Of a stretch of 64,000 nucleotides of DNA, positions 28,894-37,541 are shown piece by piece; position 1 is the first letter of the stretch, and each line of letters starts with the position of its first letter. The stretch is from Clostridium sp. 'White wine YQ' (GTDB lineage: Bacteria; Bacillota; Clostridia; Clostridiales; Clostridiaceae), in the NCBI RefSeq assembly GCF_028728205.1, contig NZ_JAQYUU010000001.1, forward strand, positions 1,906,082 to 1,970,081, written 5' to 3'. The position numbers and the translations under genes are program-made. The notes beneath the pieces were generated by a model that did not search any database, was not told the DNA's origin, and worked only from the letters and a program-made list of their open reading frames with translations.

Positions 28894-29232
28894 TTATTTA
28901 AATATATTTTTTATATCTTCATAAGCACCATTAATATTGCTTTTAATTGAGTTTACAAAATTAAAATTCCCCTTTAATTTATACTCCTGACCGTTTATCT
29001 CTAAAATATATTTTCCACCGTCAACCTGATGTATCTTAAGTATTGCTTTATCAAGGATAAAATTAGAAAATTCATTTCCAAAGTCATCTTTAATGTTATC
29101 AAAATTTACTCCTTGAAGATTATTATTTTTTTCACTAAATGCTTTTGTATTTATAATGTTTATTTTAATAATCCCAAAAAATATAGTGATTAATATAATT
29201 AACAATGGTAATATCATACGTAACTTTTTCAA
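28894..29232 (-). CDS. Small membrane-anchored protein of unknown function
   Basis: A 112-residue protein with one N-terminal membrane helix (ILPLLIILITIFFGIIKINI, about 6-26) and a mostly soluble extracytoplasmic domain with a short beta segment (YILEINGQEYKLKGNF). I do not recognise a family. The TTG at 29232 follows AGGGGG by 8 nt. It lies between spoIIP and lepA, so a sporulation link is possible from position only. Confidence 0.6.
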   Translation of the reverse strand: MKKLRMILPLLIILITIFFGIIKINIINTKAFSEKNNNLQGVNFDNIKDDFGNEFSNFILDKAILKIHQVDGGKYILEINGQEYKLKGNFNFVNSIKSNINGAYEDIKNIFK

Positions 29233-29258
29233 AAAAAGCACCCCCTAGATTTTATAAA

Positions 29259-29353
29259 TATAATGCAAAAATCATAATACATCTCATTGTCCAACTCTTA
29301 GTTGAAACGTCTAAAAGCTTAACAGTGACATGTAAATTCTTTAATGCATTATA
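29259..29353. repeat. Small inverted-repeat element, family E, long form
   Basis: A 95-bp element is bounded by TATAATGCA and TGCATTATA. It shares both ends with the 62-bp copy at 13139-13200 but carries about 33 extra internal bases containing a CAAC/GTTG hairpin (CAACTCTTAGTTG). It lies between spoIIP and the small membrane protein gene. Confidence 0.75.
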
Positions 29354-29393
29354 TATATCTATAAGGATGCTCATTTTTTATTTTTTTATACCT

Positions 29394-30455
29394 TTATTTC
29401 CCATTTATATCTTCTGCCAATAATCTAGCTATATACTTTGCTGTATTTTGTGCCTCAACATTTGAGTTACAATTTGCCCCTACTTCTATAAGAATTGCAT
29501 TTGGACTCTGATTTTGGTTAAAAGAATCTTTTCCTCTTCTATATTCATCTATTCCTCTGCTTAGCCCTGGAAAGATATTTCTTGATAATGTATTTAACTT
29601 ATCAGTTAACGCTTTATTTTTAGGATAATATTGATTATTTTGAGCTAAAACAAACATTATTCTTGCAACACTTTCACCATTTATAGTGGCTGTTACAGGT
29701 GTTTTATTTTCCATAGCATCTCTATGCAAATCAATAATGATTTTAAAACTATTATACTTTTTTAAATATTTGCTTAAGGTCTCCCCTGATCTTTTATAAC
29801 TATCATCATATGATAATGAATGAATAGTAGTATCATGTATTGTTGCAATGCCATAGTTTTCCTCAAGCTCTTTTGTTAATGCATTCCCAACTCCTACTAC
29901 GCTCATATTAGGATCATTGCTCTCAGCAGTTGCTGGCGAATATGATTCCATAGTATGTGAGTGATAAATAAGTACCTCTGGCTTATCAATATTAAGTGCC
30001 TTTTTAAGTTTTGGATCGTATGCCTTTGATACTATATTTGTGCCCTCCTTAGGCATTTCTTCTGGCGTATACTTAATTATACTTTTATCATTAAGCTCAA
30101 AAGGGTCTAGTGTAGCTATGGTGTTTTCATCATACTCCATATTATTAGGCAATTCCTTAAAGTAAGGAATTTCATTTTTTACTACAGTAAAGAAGTTGAT
30201 ATCTTCTATGCCTAAAATACCTGCTACATAATTTTGCATAGTTAAACTTCCGTTATCCTTACTTGGTAAATCCAATGAATTTAAATATGGCATTCCCTTA
30301 TTTAACATATCAATATACAAATTAGAATTATGAAATTGCTTTGATAATATAATGTAAGTACTCCTTAATGCAAATGTTGCAATTAGCAATGTAATAATAA
30401 TCTTTTTTACATTAAATTTAACTCCTCTACTTCTGACTAATCTATCTTGCAGCAA
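29394..30455 (-). CDS. spoIIP: Stage II sporulation protein P
   Basis: SpoIIP works with SpoIID and SpoIIM to cleave septal peptidoglycan during engulfment. The 353-residue protein has an N-terminal membrane helix (about 18-38) and a C-terminal amidase/endopeptidase domain with PEVLIYHSHTMESYSP, IIDLHRDAM and ILIEVGANCNSN. It starts at TTG (30455) 8 nt after GAGGGGG; that GGGGG run is the 3' arm of a hairpin. gpr lies directly upstream, as in Bacillus. Confidence 0.95.
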   Translation of the reverse strand: MLQDRLVRSRGVKFNVKKIIITLLIATFALRSTYIILSKQFHNSNLYIDMLNKGMPYLNSLDLPSKDNGSLTMQNYVAGILGIEDINFFTVVKNEIPYFKELPNNMEYDENTIATLDPFELNDKSIIKYTPEEMPKEGTNIVSKAYDPKLKKALNIDKPEVLIYHSHTMESYSPATAESNDPNMSVVGVGNALTKELEENYGIATIHDTTIHSLSYDDSYKRSGETLSKYLKKYNSFKIIIDLHRDAMENKTPVTATINGESVARIMFVLAQNNQYYPKNKALTDKLNTLSRNIFPGLSRGIDEYRRGKDSFNQNQSPNAILIEVGANCNSNVEAQNTAKYIARLLAEDINGK

Positions 30456-30458
30456 AAT

Positions 30459-30498
30459 AAATTCCCCCTCTCTCTTTATAATTTATATGGGGGAATTT
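30459..30498 (-). terminator. Hairpin between gpr and spoIIP containing the spoIIP Shine-Dalgarno
   Basis: A perfect 10-bp stem AAATTCCCCC/GGGGGAATTT (20-nt loop on the minus strand) is followed by ATTTTG, whose TTG is the spoIIP start. The 3' arm contains the spoIIP ribosome binding site, so the structure may terminate or attenuate gpr transcripts and mask spoIIP translation. Confidence 0.7.
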
Positions 30499-30532
30499 AC
30501 ATAATTATTATTAAAATTTCTTAATTATATTT

Positions 30533-31507
30533 TTAATTCATAAATTTATTTATATCATCCATATCTAATTGAGGTTGTAATGCCATATTAATACCATCTG
30601 CAATTATTTTCGATACAGAATCTATTACCACATCAACTTCTTTTGGTGTAACCATTAAATCTCCAATATAAGGATTTAATACTTCCTTAATCATTTTACT
30701 TTTTTCTCTTTTATCAATGTTCTTTAGCATTTTATAAAAATCTCCGCCTTTTTCAGCAGATTGTATCATTTCATCTAACACCAAGTCTATGGTGTCATTT
30801 GCAATTGTAGCCGCATCTACCACCGTTGGAACTCCTATTGCTATAACTGGTATACCTAAATTTTCTTTATTAATCTGCATCCTATGGTTTCCTACTCCAG
30901 CACCAGGTGATATTCCAGTATCTCCAATTTGTATAGTTCTATTAACACGCTCTAATCTTCTAGAAGCTAAGGCATCAATACATATTACAATTGAAGGTCT
31001 GATTTTATCAACGATTGATTTTATTATCTCTCCTGTTTCTATTCCTGTTGTGCCAAGAACTCCTGGGGCTAAAGCACAAACAGAAGTAACAGAATCATCA
31101 ATTGAATCTGGCATTACTGATTTAAGATGTCTTGTTATCATAATTTTTTCTGTAACCTTTGGACCTAAGGAATCAGGTGTAACATTCCAATTTCCTAGAC
31201 CTACAACAAGTGCGGTATCATTTTCTTTTATCCTAATTATATCTTTCAAACTATCAGCTAAGGTATTTGATACTCTCTCCATTATTTCTCCATCATAGTG
31301 AGTATATTCTGGAACTTCTATAGTTATATAGTTTCCCTTTGGTTTTCCCATTTTAATAGCACCATCTTCATTAACCACTTCTACACTTGTAACTTTTATA
31401 TCATCCTTATTTTCTTCTTTTACTATTACTCCATCAATTTCGCCTTTATGCTGCTTTTTATATAATTCTCTAGCCTCTATTGCTAAATCAGTTCTTACGT
31501 TATACAT
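30533..31507 (-). CDS. gpr: Germination protease GPR
   Basis: GPR degrades small acid-soluble spore proteins at the start of germination. The 324-residue zymogen shows the family start NVRTDLAIEARELY, the block VGLGNWNVTPDSLGPKV, ICIDALASRRLERVNRTIQ and the C-terminal VTPKEVDVVIDS. It is usually made in the forespore under sigma-F/G, but no clear forespore promoter is readable here. AAGGAGG precedes the ATG. Confidence 0.97.
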   Translation of the reverse strand: MYNVRTDLAIEARELYKKQHKGEIDGVIVKEENKDDIKVTSVEVVNEDGAIKMGKPKGNYITIEVPEYTHYDGEIMERVSNTLADSLKDIIRIKENDTALVVGLGNWNVTPDSLGPKVTEKIMITRHLKSVMPDSIDDSVTSVCALAPGVLGTTGIETGEIIKSIVDKIRPSIVICIDALASRRLERVNRTIQIGDTGISPGAGVGNHRMQINKENLGIPVIAIGVPTVVDAATIANDTIDLVLDEMIQSAEKGGDFYKMLKNIDKREKSKMIKEVLNPYIGDLMVTPKEVDVVIDSVSKIIADGINMALQPQLDMDDINKFMN

Positions 31508-31587
31508 AAAATATGCCTCCTTTTCTGATATGTCTCTAGTTTTCCCACAGAGTTGACATATTATTTTATTTAATAAAAAAATTTCAC

Positions 31588-31616
31588 TTGAATTAAAAAA
31601 TATTCAATGTTATAAT
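31588..31616 (+). promoter_or_regulatory. rpsT promoter
   Basis: TTGAAT (31588-31593) and TATAAT (31611-31616) are separated by 17 bp. The roughly 75-base leader before rpsT contains a short GCAG/CTGC inverted pair (31640-31665) and an extended purine-rich ribosome binding site. Confidence 0.85.
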
Positions 31617-31696
31617 ATGGTTTGTTGAATGTGAACTCGAAAGCAGATTTCCCCAAAACTGCGGAGGCCCTAAAAAATTGAAGGGGGTGAAAAGGA

Positions 31697-31960
31697 ATGG
31701 CAAATATTAAATCAGCTAAAAAGAGAATTAAGGTTATAGAAACTAAAACTCTTAGAAATAAGATGTTAAAATCAGCACTTAAAACTGCTATAAAGAAGTT
31801 TGAAGTTGCTGTAGATGCAAAGAACGCAGAAGACGCTAAGGTTGCTTTTGCTGGAGCTGTTAGATCTTTAGATATGGCTACTTCAAAAGGAATTGTTCAT
31901 AAGAACATGGCTGCAAGAAAAAAATCAAGATTAGCTGCAAAGTTAAAGACTTTAGCTTAA
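31697..31960 (+). CDS. rpsT: 30S ribosomal protein S20 (bS20)
   Basis: An 87-residue, very basic helical protein starting [20 protein letters not shown], with the family's [17 protein letters not shown] and [16 protein letters not shown] blocks. It binds 16S rRNA early in 30S assembly. AAGGGGGTG lies upstream. It is the only plus-strand gene in the 15-47 kb region, flanked by gpr and holA as in many Firmicutes. Confidence 0.98.
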   Translation: MANIKSAKKRIKVIETKTLRNKMLKSALKTAIKKFEVAVDAKNAEDAKVAFAGAVRSLDMATSKGIVHKNMAARKKSRLAAKLKTLA

Positions 31961-31967
31961 TTTTATA

Positions 31968-31990
31968 AACCGGTCCATTAAGGACCGGTT
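31968..31990 (+). terminator. Intrinsic terminator after rpsT
   Basis: A 9-bp perfect stem AACCGGTCC/GGACCGGTT has a 5-nt loop and is followed by AATTATTTTTT. It lies directly at the 3' end of convergent holA and may serve both genes. Confidence 0.9.
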
Positions 31991-31992
31991 AA

Positions 31993-33033
31993 TTATTTTT
32001 TAGTGGTTCTTACAGTAGAAATCAATAAGAATTCCATTTCTGTTAATATATTTGTTGAAACACTCTTTATTCGTTTTTCTGTCATAATACAAAGTTTCAT
32101 ACACTCTTCTAATTGACCAACAGTAAATTTATTACTTTGTTTAACTAACTTCTCCATTACGAATGGATGCATTCTCATCTCAGTAGCTATGACCTGTGAA
32201 GATAACCCTTTCTGAGTCTTTAGTCTTATTTCATAAAGTTTTCTAAATTGACCTTCTATTAATGATAATAATCTATTTAAGTTTTCACCTTTAAATATTA
32301 GTTCATTCATGAGCATAATAGCTTTTTCAGGTTTCTTTTCTGATATAAAGTCTATTAAGTCAAACACATCATCATCACCTTCTGATGGCAATAATTGATC
32401 TATATCATTTTTAGTTATAGGTCGATCCAAAGTATAATTTACCAACTTCTCTATTTCACTTTTAATTATATCTAAGTTCTTCTCAACTTTAGTTATAAAA
32501 TATTTTAATTCTACTTTTCCAATCTCTTTATTATATGACGCAAATATATCTAAAGCTTCTTTAGATAGTCTATCTTCTTTTTGCTTATCTATATGTACTA
32601 ATGTAGTACTCTTATCCAATGCCGCTAGTGTCTTATATTTCTTATTATTAGGCTTATCTCTTTTATCATCTAATAGCACATAGGTTAAGAGAACCAAATA
32701 TGAAGGTGTATTTTTGAAATACTCTATTACTCTCTTAAGTTCACTTTCTGGAAAATCCTTTGAACCCTTTAAAAAATTAGCTCTATATATAATAACTACT
32801 TTCCTATCACTCATAAAAGGAAGAGTTTCACAAGCATTTATTATTGTCTCTGACGTTATATTAACACCATCTAGCTTTATATAATTAAAGTCCTTAAGAT
32901 CATCTGAGAGAGCCTTCTTCGAAATATTTTCAATGGTCTCCTTCATTAACGCTTCATCTGTACCTGCTAAAATATATGAATTTTTAATATTGTTACTTTT
33001 AATTTCTCTCTCAAGTTCATTTAGTTTTATCAC
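31993..33033 (-). CDS. holA: DNA polymerase III subunit delta (HolA)
   Basis: The delta subunit opens the beta clamp in the clamp loader. The 346-residue protein has a degenerate AAA+ N-terminal region (NSYILAGTDEALMKETIENI), a middle block YLVLLTYVLLDDKRDKPNNK and the C-terminal helical collar (LNRLLSLIEGQFRKLYEIR). It has no Walker A, as expected for delta. It starts at GTG behind GAGGAA. comEC lies upstream, the common comEC-holA-rpsT order. Confidence 0.94.
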   Translation of the reverse strand: MIKLNELEREIKSNNIKNSYILAGTDEALMKETIENISKKALSDDLKDFNYIKLDGVNITSETIINACETLPFMSDRKVVIIYRANFLKGSKDFPESELKRVIEYFKNTPSYLVLLTYVLLDDKRDKPNNKKYKTLAALDKSTTLVHIDKQKEDRLSKEALDIFASYNKEIGKVELKYFITKVEKNLDIIKSEIEKLVNYTLDRPITKNDIDQLLPSEGDDDVFDLIDFISEKKPEKAIMLMNELIFKGENLNRLLSLIEGQFRKLYEIRLKTQKGLSSQVIATEMRMHPFVMEKLVKQSNKFTVGQLEECMKLCIMTEKRIKSVSTNILTEMEFLLISTVRTTKK

Positions 33034-33051
33034 TTTTAATTCCTCGCTAAC

Positions 33052-34719
33052 TTAAAACCTAATTACTTTGTCTCCCAAAATAAAAATCGTTTCATCTTCT
33101 CTAAGAGTTATTATATCATATTTTTCTTTATTTTTAATTAAAGAAAAGCGATACACCTTCTTATTATTAGTTCTTATATTAAGCATATTATTATTTATAT
33201 AGAAGCTATCACCTACAGAGTTTAACGGTATTATACTTTTATTTTTATACTGAGTATTATTAATAGCACTCACTTTACTATTTGTTACTCTATATTTCCA
33301 TATATCTCCCTTATAGCTAATTCTGATATCCTTACTATTACTTATATTTATTTTTGTAATTGGAGAATAGATATAAATACATAATGGAATTATTAAAACT
33401 ACAGGTATGTATTTAAATTCATTAAATCCTTTCTTAATAAAATAATAACATCCAAGACAAATAATATAATAGTATACTAGTTCTCTTTCAATACTCATCA
33501 AAGGCAATGATATTATTTCCATAAATTTTAATACTAAATTAATTAAGCCATTTATAATTCCAGCGACCCTAACCAAAATATCAAAGCAAAAGCCCCACCA
33601 ATATGTTAAAAGTAATAAGTTACCTAAAATAACTACAATACTAAAAAAAGGCATTAACACTAGGTTTGTTAATAGTGAATTAACGGAGAAATATCCTATT
33701 GAAATTCCAACTATAGGATAAGTTAAAACTTGAGGGGAAATACTTATGGCCATTGCTTCTCTTAAATATTTAGGATATTTATATAACTTTTTATTTAATG
33801 GAGTATTAAATATTATTATTCCTAGTGTAGCTAAATAAGATAATTGAAAACCTAAATCCAAGGGACTATATGGAGTTATTAAACATATTAATATTCCTGA
33901 TAAGGATAAGGATGAAATAGGATTGTACTCCTTATATATCTTTTCTCCAATTTTTAATATCAGAATCATAAGAAATGATCTTAAGGTGGCTGATGATGCT
34001 CCAGTGAATAACGTATAAAATGCACAGGTTATTAAAGCAACTTTATAGCCAAAAAGCTTTTCTAATAGCTTATATATAAGAGCCATATGAAATCCAGATA
34101 CAGATATTATATGTATTAATCCCCAATACTTCATATCATTCTTTTGTTCTAATGTTAATCCATCTACATATCCAAAAGAAACTGCTGATATCATGGCTGC
34201 GGATTCTTTCCCTAATTTACTTTCTACTTTCTTATAAATTCCCTCTTTATAATCATATATGTAGGAAATCAAATCCCTCTTTTCTTGTTTATAATCCCTC
34301 TCATAAATAGTACCTACAATGCCTTTATCCATTTCCTTGCTTGGGGTAAAATCTCCTTTTATTAGATATTTACTCCCAAGGTTAAAACTTAGTTTACTTC
34401 CCTGAATTATAACTTTTCTTCCTTTATAAATCCCTGTAAATTTTCCATAATTCTGATTTGTAATTCTTACTAAATAGCTTCCATCATTAACTTTTGGGAT
34501 AGAATAATAGAAATGATTACTACCTATACTTAATGCAAAGAATAAGAAAAATATTATGGTACTTTTCTTGCCACCGAACCAGAATATAATAACAAATGAA
34601 ATCACTGATAATATTACGTATGATAAATTAAAGTTTGAATTATATATAATAGAACCTAAAATCAAGCAAATAAAAACTGTTACTAACGGATTCTTTAAAA
34701 TAATATTTTCATTATGCAA
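33052..34719 (-). CDS. comEC: ComEC/Rec2-family membrane protein, short form without metallo-beta-lactamase domain
   Basis: ComEC forms the inner-membrane DNA channel of natural transformation. This 555-residue protein has N-terminal helices, a soluble OB-like region (about 65-165) and the competence core with the motif HIISVSGFHMALIY and the ATLRSFLMILI segment, then many helices. It ends after a short soluble tail (about 450-555) and lacks the HxHxDH metallo-beta-lactamase domain of longer homologues (around 750 residues). It starts at TTG (34719) 9 nt after GGGAGG. No other com genes are in the window. Confidence 0.9.
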   Translation of the reverse strand: MHNENIILKNPLVTVFICLILGSIIYNSNFNLSYVILSVISFVIIFWFGGKKSTIIFFLFFALSIGSNHFYYSIPKVNDGSYLVRITNQNYGKFTGIYKGRKVIIQGSKLSFNLGSKYLIKGDFTPSKEMDKGIVGTIYERDYKQEKRDLISYIYDYKEGIYKKVESKLGKESAAMISAVSFGYVDGLTLEQKNDMKYWGLIHIISVSGFHMALIYKLLEKLFGYKVALITCAFYTLFTGASSATLRSFLMILILKIGEKIYKEYNPISSLSLSGILICLITPYSPLDLGFQLSYLATLGIIIFNTPLNKKLYKYPKYLREAMAISISPQVLTYPIVGISIGYFSVNSLLTNLVLMPFFSIVVILGNLLLLTYWWGFCFDILVRVAGIINGLINLVLKFMEIISLPLMSIERELVYYYIICLGCYYFIKKGFNEFKYIPVVLIIPLCIYIYSPITKINISNSKDIRISYKGDIWKYRVTNSKVSAINNTQYKNKSIIPLNSVGDSFYINNNMLNIRTNNKKVYRFSLIKNKEKYDIITLREDETIFILGDKVIRF

Positions 34720-34721
34720 AA

Positions 34722-34763
34722 AATAGCACCTCCCTTTCAATTCTTACCTAGGGAAGTGCTATT
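34722..34763 (-). terminator. ATPase-comEC intergenic hairpin overlapping the comEC Shine-Dalgarno
   Basis: A 14-bp stem with one mismatch (AATAGCACTTCCCT with AGGGAGGTGCTATT on the minus strand) is followed by six U that run into the TTG start of comEC. The 3' arm contains GGGAGGTG, the comEC ribosome binding site. It starts 4 bp past the ATPase stop, so it reads as that gene's terminator and as a translational mask. Confidence 0.8.
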
Positions 34764-34766
34764 AAT

Positions 34767-37109
34767 TCACTCTACTTCTGCTTTTTTAAATCTAACATCA
34801 AATGTTGCTATTAAAGTTAACAATAAAAATGCTCCTACTGCTGTAAACCCATAGTCTACCATGTCTATTGTCAAAATCTTTACAACAATACTACCAACTA
34901 CTATTACCATTCCTCTTAAAAATATATTTTTAGGAGTTATTTCAAACATGTTTTTCTTAAATATATTTCTGATAAGTATTAAAGGTAAAATCAAAATGTT
35001 AACTGCTAAGATAGTCAATTCATTTGATATCGCTTGTCCATAAAATTCAAAAGAAATTAAACTAATTAAGCATTCTGCAATAATTAATATCCAATAAAAT
35101 GCCTTTCCTGATTTTATCTTTTTGTTGATTTCTCTCTTTAATGATTTCAAAAATAATAATTTTTCTAAACAATCTTCTTTTATATATAGGTCTGCTACCT
35201 TCTTTACTAGTGCTGATGCTTTACCTTTAGCAATCGCTAATGTAGAAAGTGCAAGTAAAGGCAAATCTATAACTTCTTCTCCTGTACAGCAAACCTTATA
35301 ATTATCTTCTTTAAACATAGTAAATATAGCATTTTTTAGTTCTGGAACAATCTTCGAAAATACTTTAGTTTTAGAAAGAATCTCTATTTTCTCTTCTTTA
35401 GTTGAGTTGATTAATTCTATACCCGATATTACCTCAGTATCATCTCCAATTAACCCTACTTCTTTGCCTACAGTAGCTGCAGTTATTTTATTATCCTCAG
35501 TTATCAAAATAGGGTGAATTTTTTCTCTTATTAATCTTCTTAACAAATCATTAATACTTGGATTTGTTGGATTCTCTAATGCTATTATTCCAACGAATAC
35601 TAAATTACTTTCTATGTTTTCTGATGTGGAAGGTTCATAACTGAAATTTCTATAGGCTACTCCCTGAGTTATTAATCCTTCTTTAGATATTTCATAATCC
35701 TTTTCCCTTATTACTTCTCTTTCTTCATCTGTAAATTCTACTTCTACTCCATCCTTCATTATATGAGTACAATAATCTAGAAGCTCATCTAAATTACCTT
35801 TTATATTAGCTCTATATCCTTTTCCAACCTTATTTATCGTTGTATATATACGCTTACTAAAATCCATTGGAATATCAAATACTCTTCTATTTTTACTATC
35901 TACTTGAGCTTTATAAATATGCTTTATCCCTGCATATTTAAGTATTGCTATATCTTTCAAATCTCCTGTTCCACTATCATCAGAAGAATTATAGGTAGCA
36001 TTATTAACTAGTAAACCTATTTCCATAAGCCTAATAAAGTTGAAATTCGACTTGTCATCCTCTTCTAAGTTAGTATACTTTCCATCTGTGAAAATCTTTG
36101 ATACATTCATCTGTGTTTTAGAAATTGATCCTACTTTATCAATAAATAAAACTTCAATGTCATCTATCAAATCAATCCATGAAGGGTTTAATATATTAAT
36201 ATTCTCTTTATCAGCAGTTTTGTTAATTATCCTTAAAAATAGCATCATTACAATGATACTTCCAAAGGAAGTAGATGATATAAGAATACTAAATATAAAG
36301 TTTTGATCTGTTCCTTTAAGCATTGTTCCTAAAACTATTACTATTATCCCAAATAATAGCGATAAGGTTAGCGTTTTATTCCATTGATTTTCTGCCTTAT
36401 CATTTATAGTTTCTTTTCTAATATTAGTGCTATTTAGCATATTCATTATCTTTCCAAGCTGTGTATAATTACCTGTTGCAATAACTATTCCAGTAACTTG
36501 TCCCGAAACAACCTTCGTACCTTTAAAAAGTATATTTTTAATTTCACCTAAACTTGTTATTTCTTGAGTTAACTTACTTTCATATTTTTCTGATAAAAAT
36601 TCTTCTCCTGTTAAGCTTTTCTCATTTACTTTTAAATTATCAGAACTTATTATTCTAATATCTGCTGGAACTATGGATCTATCATCTATTATTACAATAT
36701 CTCCTACTACCAATTCTTCCGAATTAATTAGCTTATCTCTGCCGTCCCTAACAGCTGTAATTTTACCATAGCTAATAGCACTTAAAGTTGTCATTTCTTT
36801 TTTTCTGTTAACAAGTTGTCTTAATTTTAAAATTAAAATTCCAGTAGGAATAGCTAACGTAAAAATCGAACTAAGATATTTTCCTAAATAAACTCCATAA
36901 ATACAAATTAAAATAGGTATAATAAACCAAACATTCTTAATAGATTTGAAAGTGGTTTTCCATGCTTTTTCTTCAAAAATAATATTTATTTTATTACTTC
37001 CCCACTTATCTCTTCTTTTTAAAATCTCAGCTTCACTTAACCCATAATCAATATCACTTTCTAGAAATTCTACTACCTTATTCCAGGAGTTCAAATACCA
37101 ATTAATCAA
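34767..37109 (-). CDS. Degenerate P-type ATPase-like membrane protein
   Basis: A 780-residue protein with cation-ATPase architecture: N-terminal cation-ATPase domain, paired helices, actuator domain, helices 3-4, a large P/N domain and C-terminal helices. Key motifs are altered: DKTGTLT is DKVGSISKT (the aspartate, about residue 324, is kept), TGES is TGEE, the M4 PEGLP is absent, KGAP is KGN, and TGDGVNDAP is CTGEEVIDLP. It is therefore probably a weak or non-pumping relative. The reading frame is intact. I chose the TTG at 37109 because GGGAGTG lies 6 nt upstream. It sits between spoVAE and comEC. Confidence 0.82.
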   Translation of the reverse strand: MINWYLNSWNKVVEFLESDIDYGLSEAEILKRRDKWGSNKINIIFEEKAWKTTFKSIKNVWFIIPILICIYGVYLGKYLSSIFTLAIPTGILILKLRQLVNRKKEMTTLSAISYGKITAVRDGRDKLINSEELVVGDIVIIDDRSIVPADIRIISSDNLKVNEKSLTGEEFLSEKYESKLTQEITSLGEIKNILFKGTKVVSGQVTGIVIATGNYTQLGKIMNMLNSTNIRKETINDKAENQWNKTLTLSLLFGIIVIVLGTMLKGTDQNFIFSILISSTSFGSIIVMMLFLRIINKTADKENINILNPSWIDLIDDIEVLFIDKVGSISKTQMNVSKIFTDGKYTNLEEDDKSNFNFIRLMEIGLLVNNATYNSSDDSGTGDLKDIAILKYAGIKHIYKAQVDSKNRRVFDIPMDFSKRIYTTINKVGKGYRANIKGNLDELLDYCTHIMKDGVEVEFTDEEREVIREKDYEISKEGLITQGVAYRNFSYEPSTSENIESNLVFVGIIALENPTNPSINDLLRRLIREKIHPILITEDNKITAATVGKEVGLIGDDTEVISGIELINSTKEEKIEILSKTKVFSKIVPELKNAIFTMFKEDNYKVCCTGEEVIDLPLLALSTLAIAKGKASALVKKVADLYIKEDCLEKLLFLKSLKREINKKIKSGKAFYWILIIAECLISLISFEFYGQAISNELTILAVNILILPLILIRNIFKKNMFEITPKNIFLRGMVIVVGSIVVKILTIDMVDYGFTAVGAFLLLTLIATFDVRFKKAEVE

Positions 37110-37159
37110 AAAAATCACTCCCTGCAAAATGTATAATATAATTTATCGTCCAATATTCA

Positions 37160-37190
37160 AAAATCCTAAGACCTTAGCCCTTAGGATTTT
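37160..37190 (-). terminator. Intrinsic terminator at the spoVAE 3' end
   Basis: A 10-bp perfect stem AAAATCCTAA/TTAGGATTTT has an 11-nt loop; its first arm on the minus strand includes the spoVAE stop codon. It ends in UUUUUGAA. Confidence 0.8.
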
Positions 37191-37540
37191 GTTTTAGGAT
37201 TAAAAATCAACGCCATAACATAACCAAAAAACACTGCAGCGGTTATTCCCCCAGCTGTCCCTTTTATTCCTCCTGTAAATGCTCCAATTAAACCTTTTTC
37301 ATTAACTTCCTTAATTGCTGCCTTTGCTAATGCATTTCCAAAGCCAGGCAAAGGAACACTTGCTCCAGCTTTTCCTATTTCAAGTAATTTATCATATATA
37401 TTAAAAGCTCCAAGTATAGCACCAAGAGTTACAAATACTACCAGTATTCTTCCAGGAGTAAGCTTGGTTTTATCCATTAATATTTGAGCTACTACACAAA
37501 TAGTCCCACCTACTATGAATGAACTTAAATAATCATTCAC
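37181..37540 (-). CDS. spoVAE: Stage V sporulation protein AE
   Basis: A 119-residue membrane protein with about four helices and the family motif PLPGFGNALAKAAIKEVNEKG. It is part of the SpoVA complex that moves Ca-dipicolinate into the forespore and out at germination. It starts at GTG, 1 bp after the spoVAD stop, with GGAGTGATG upstream. Last gene of spoVAC-AD-AE. Confidence 0.94.
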   Translation of the reverse strand: MNDYLSSFIVGGTICVVAQILMDKTKLTPGRILVVFVTLGAILGAFNIYDKLLEIGKAGASVPLPGFGNALAKAAIKEVNEKGLIGAFTGGIKGTAGGITAAVFFGYVMALIFNPKTKS

Positions 37541-37541
37541 C

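Noticed and set aside
34767-37109. P-type ATPase as a pseudogene
   Set aside because: The frame is open over 780 codons with a proper ribosome binding site; motif loss alone does not show decay.
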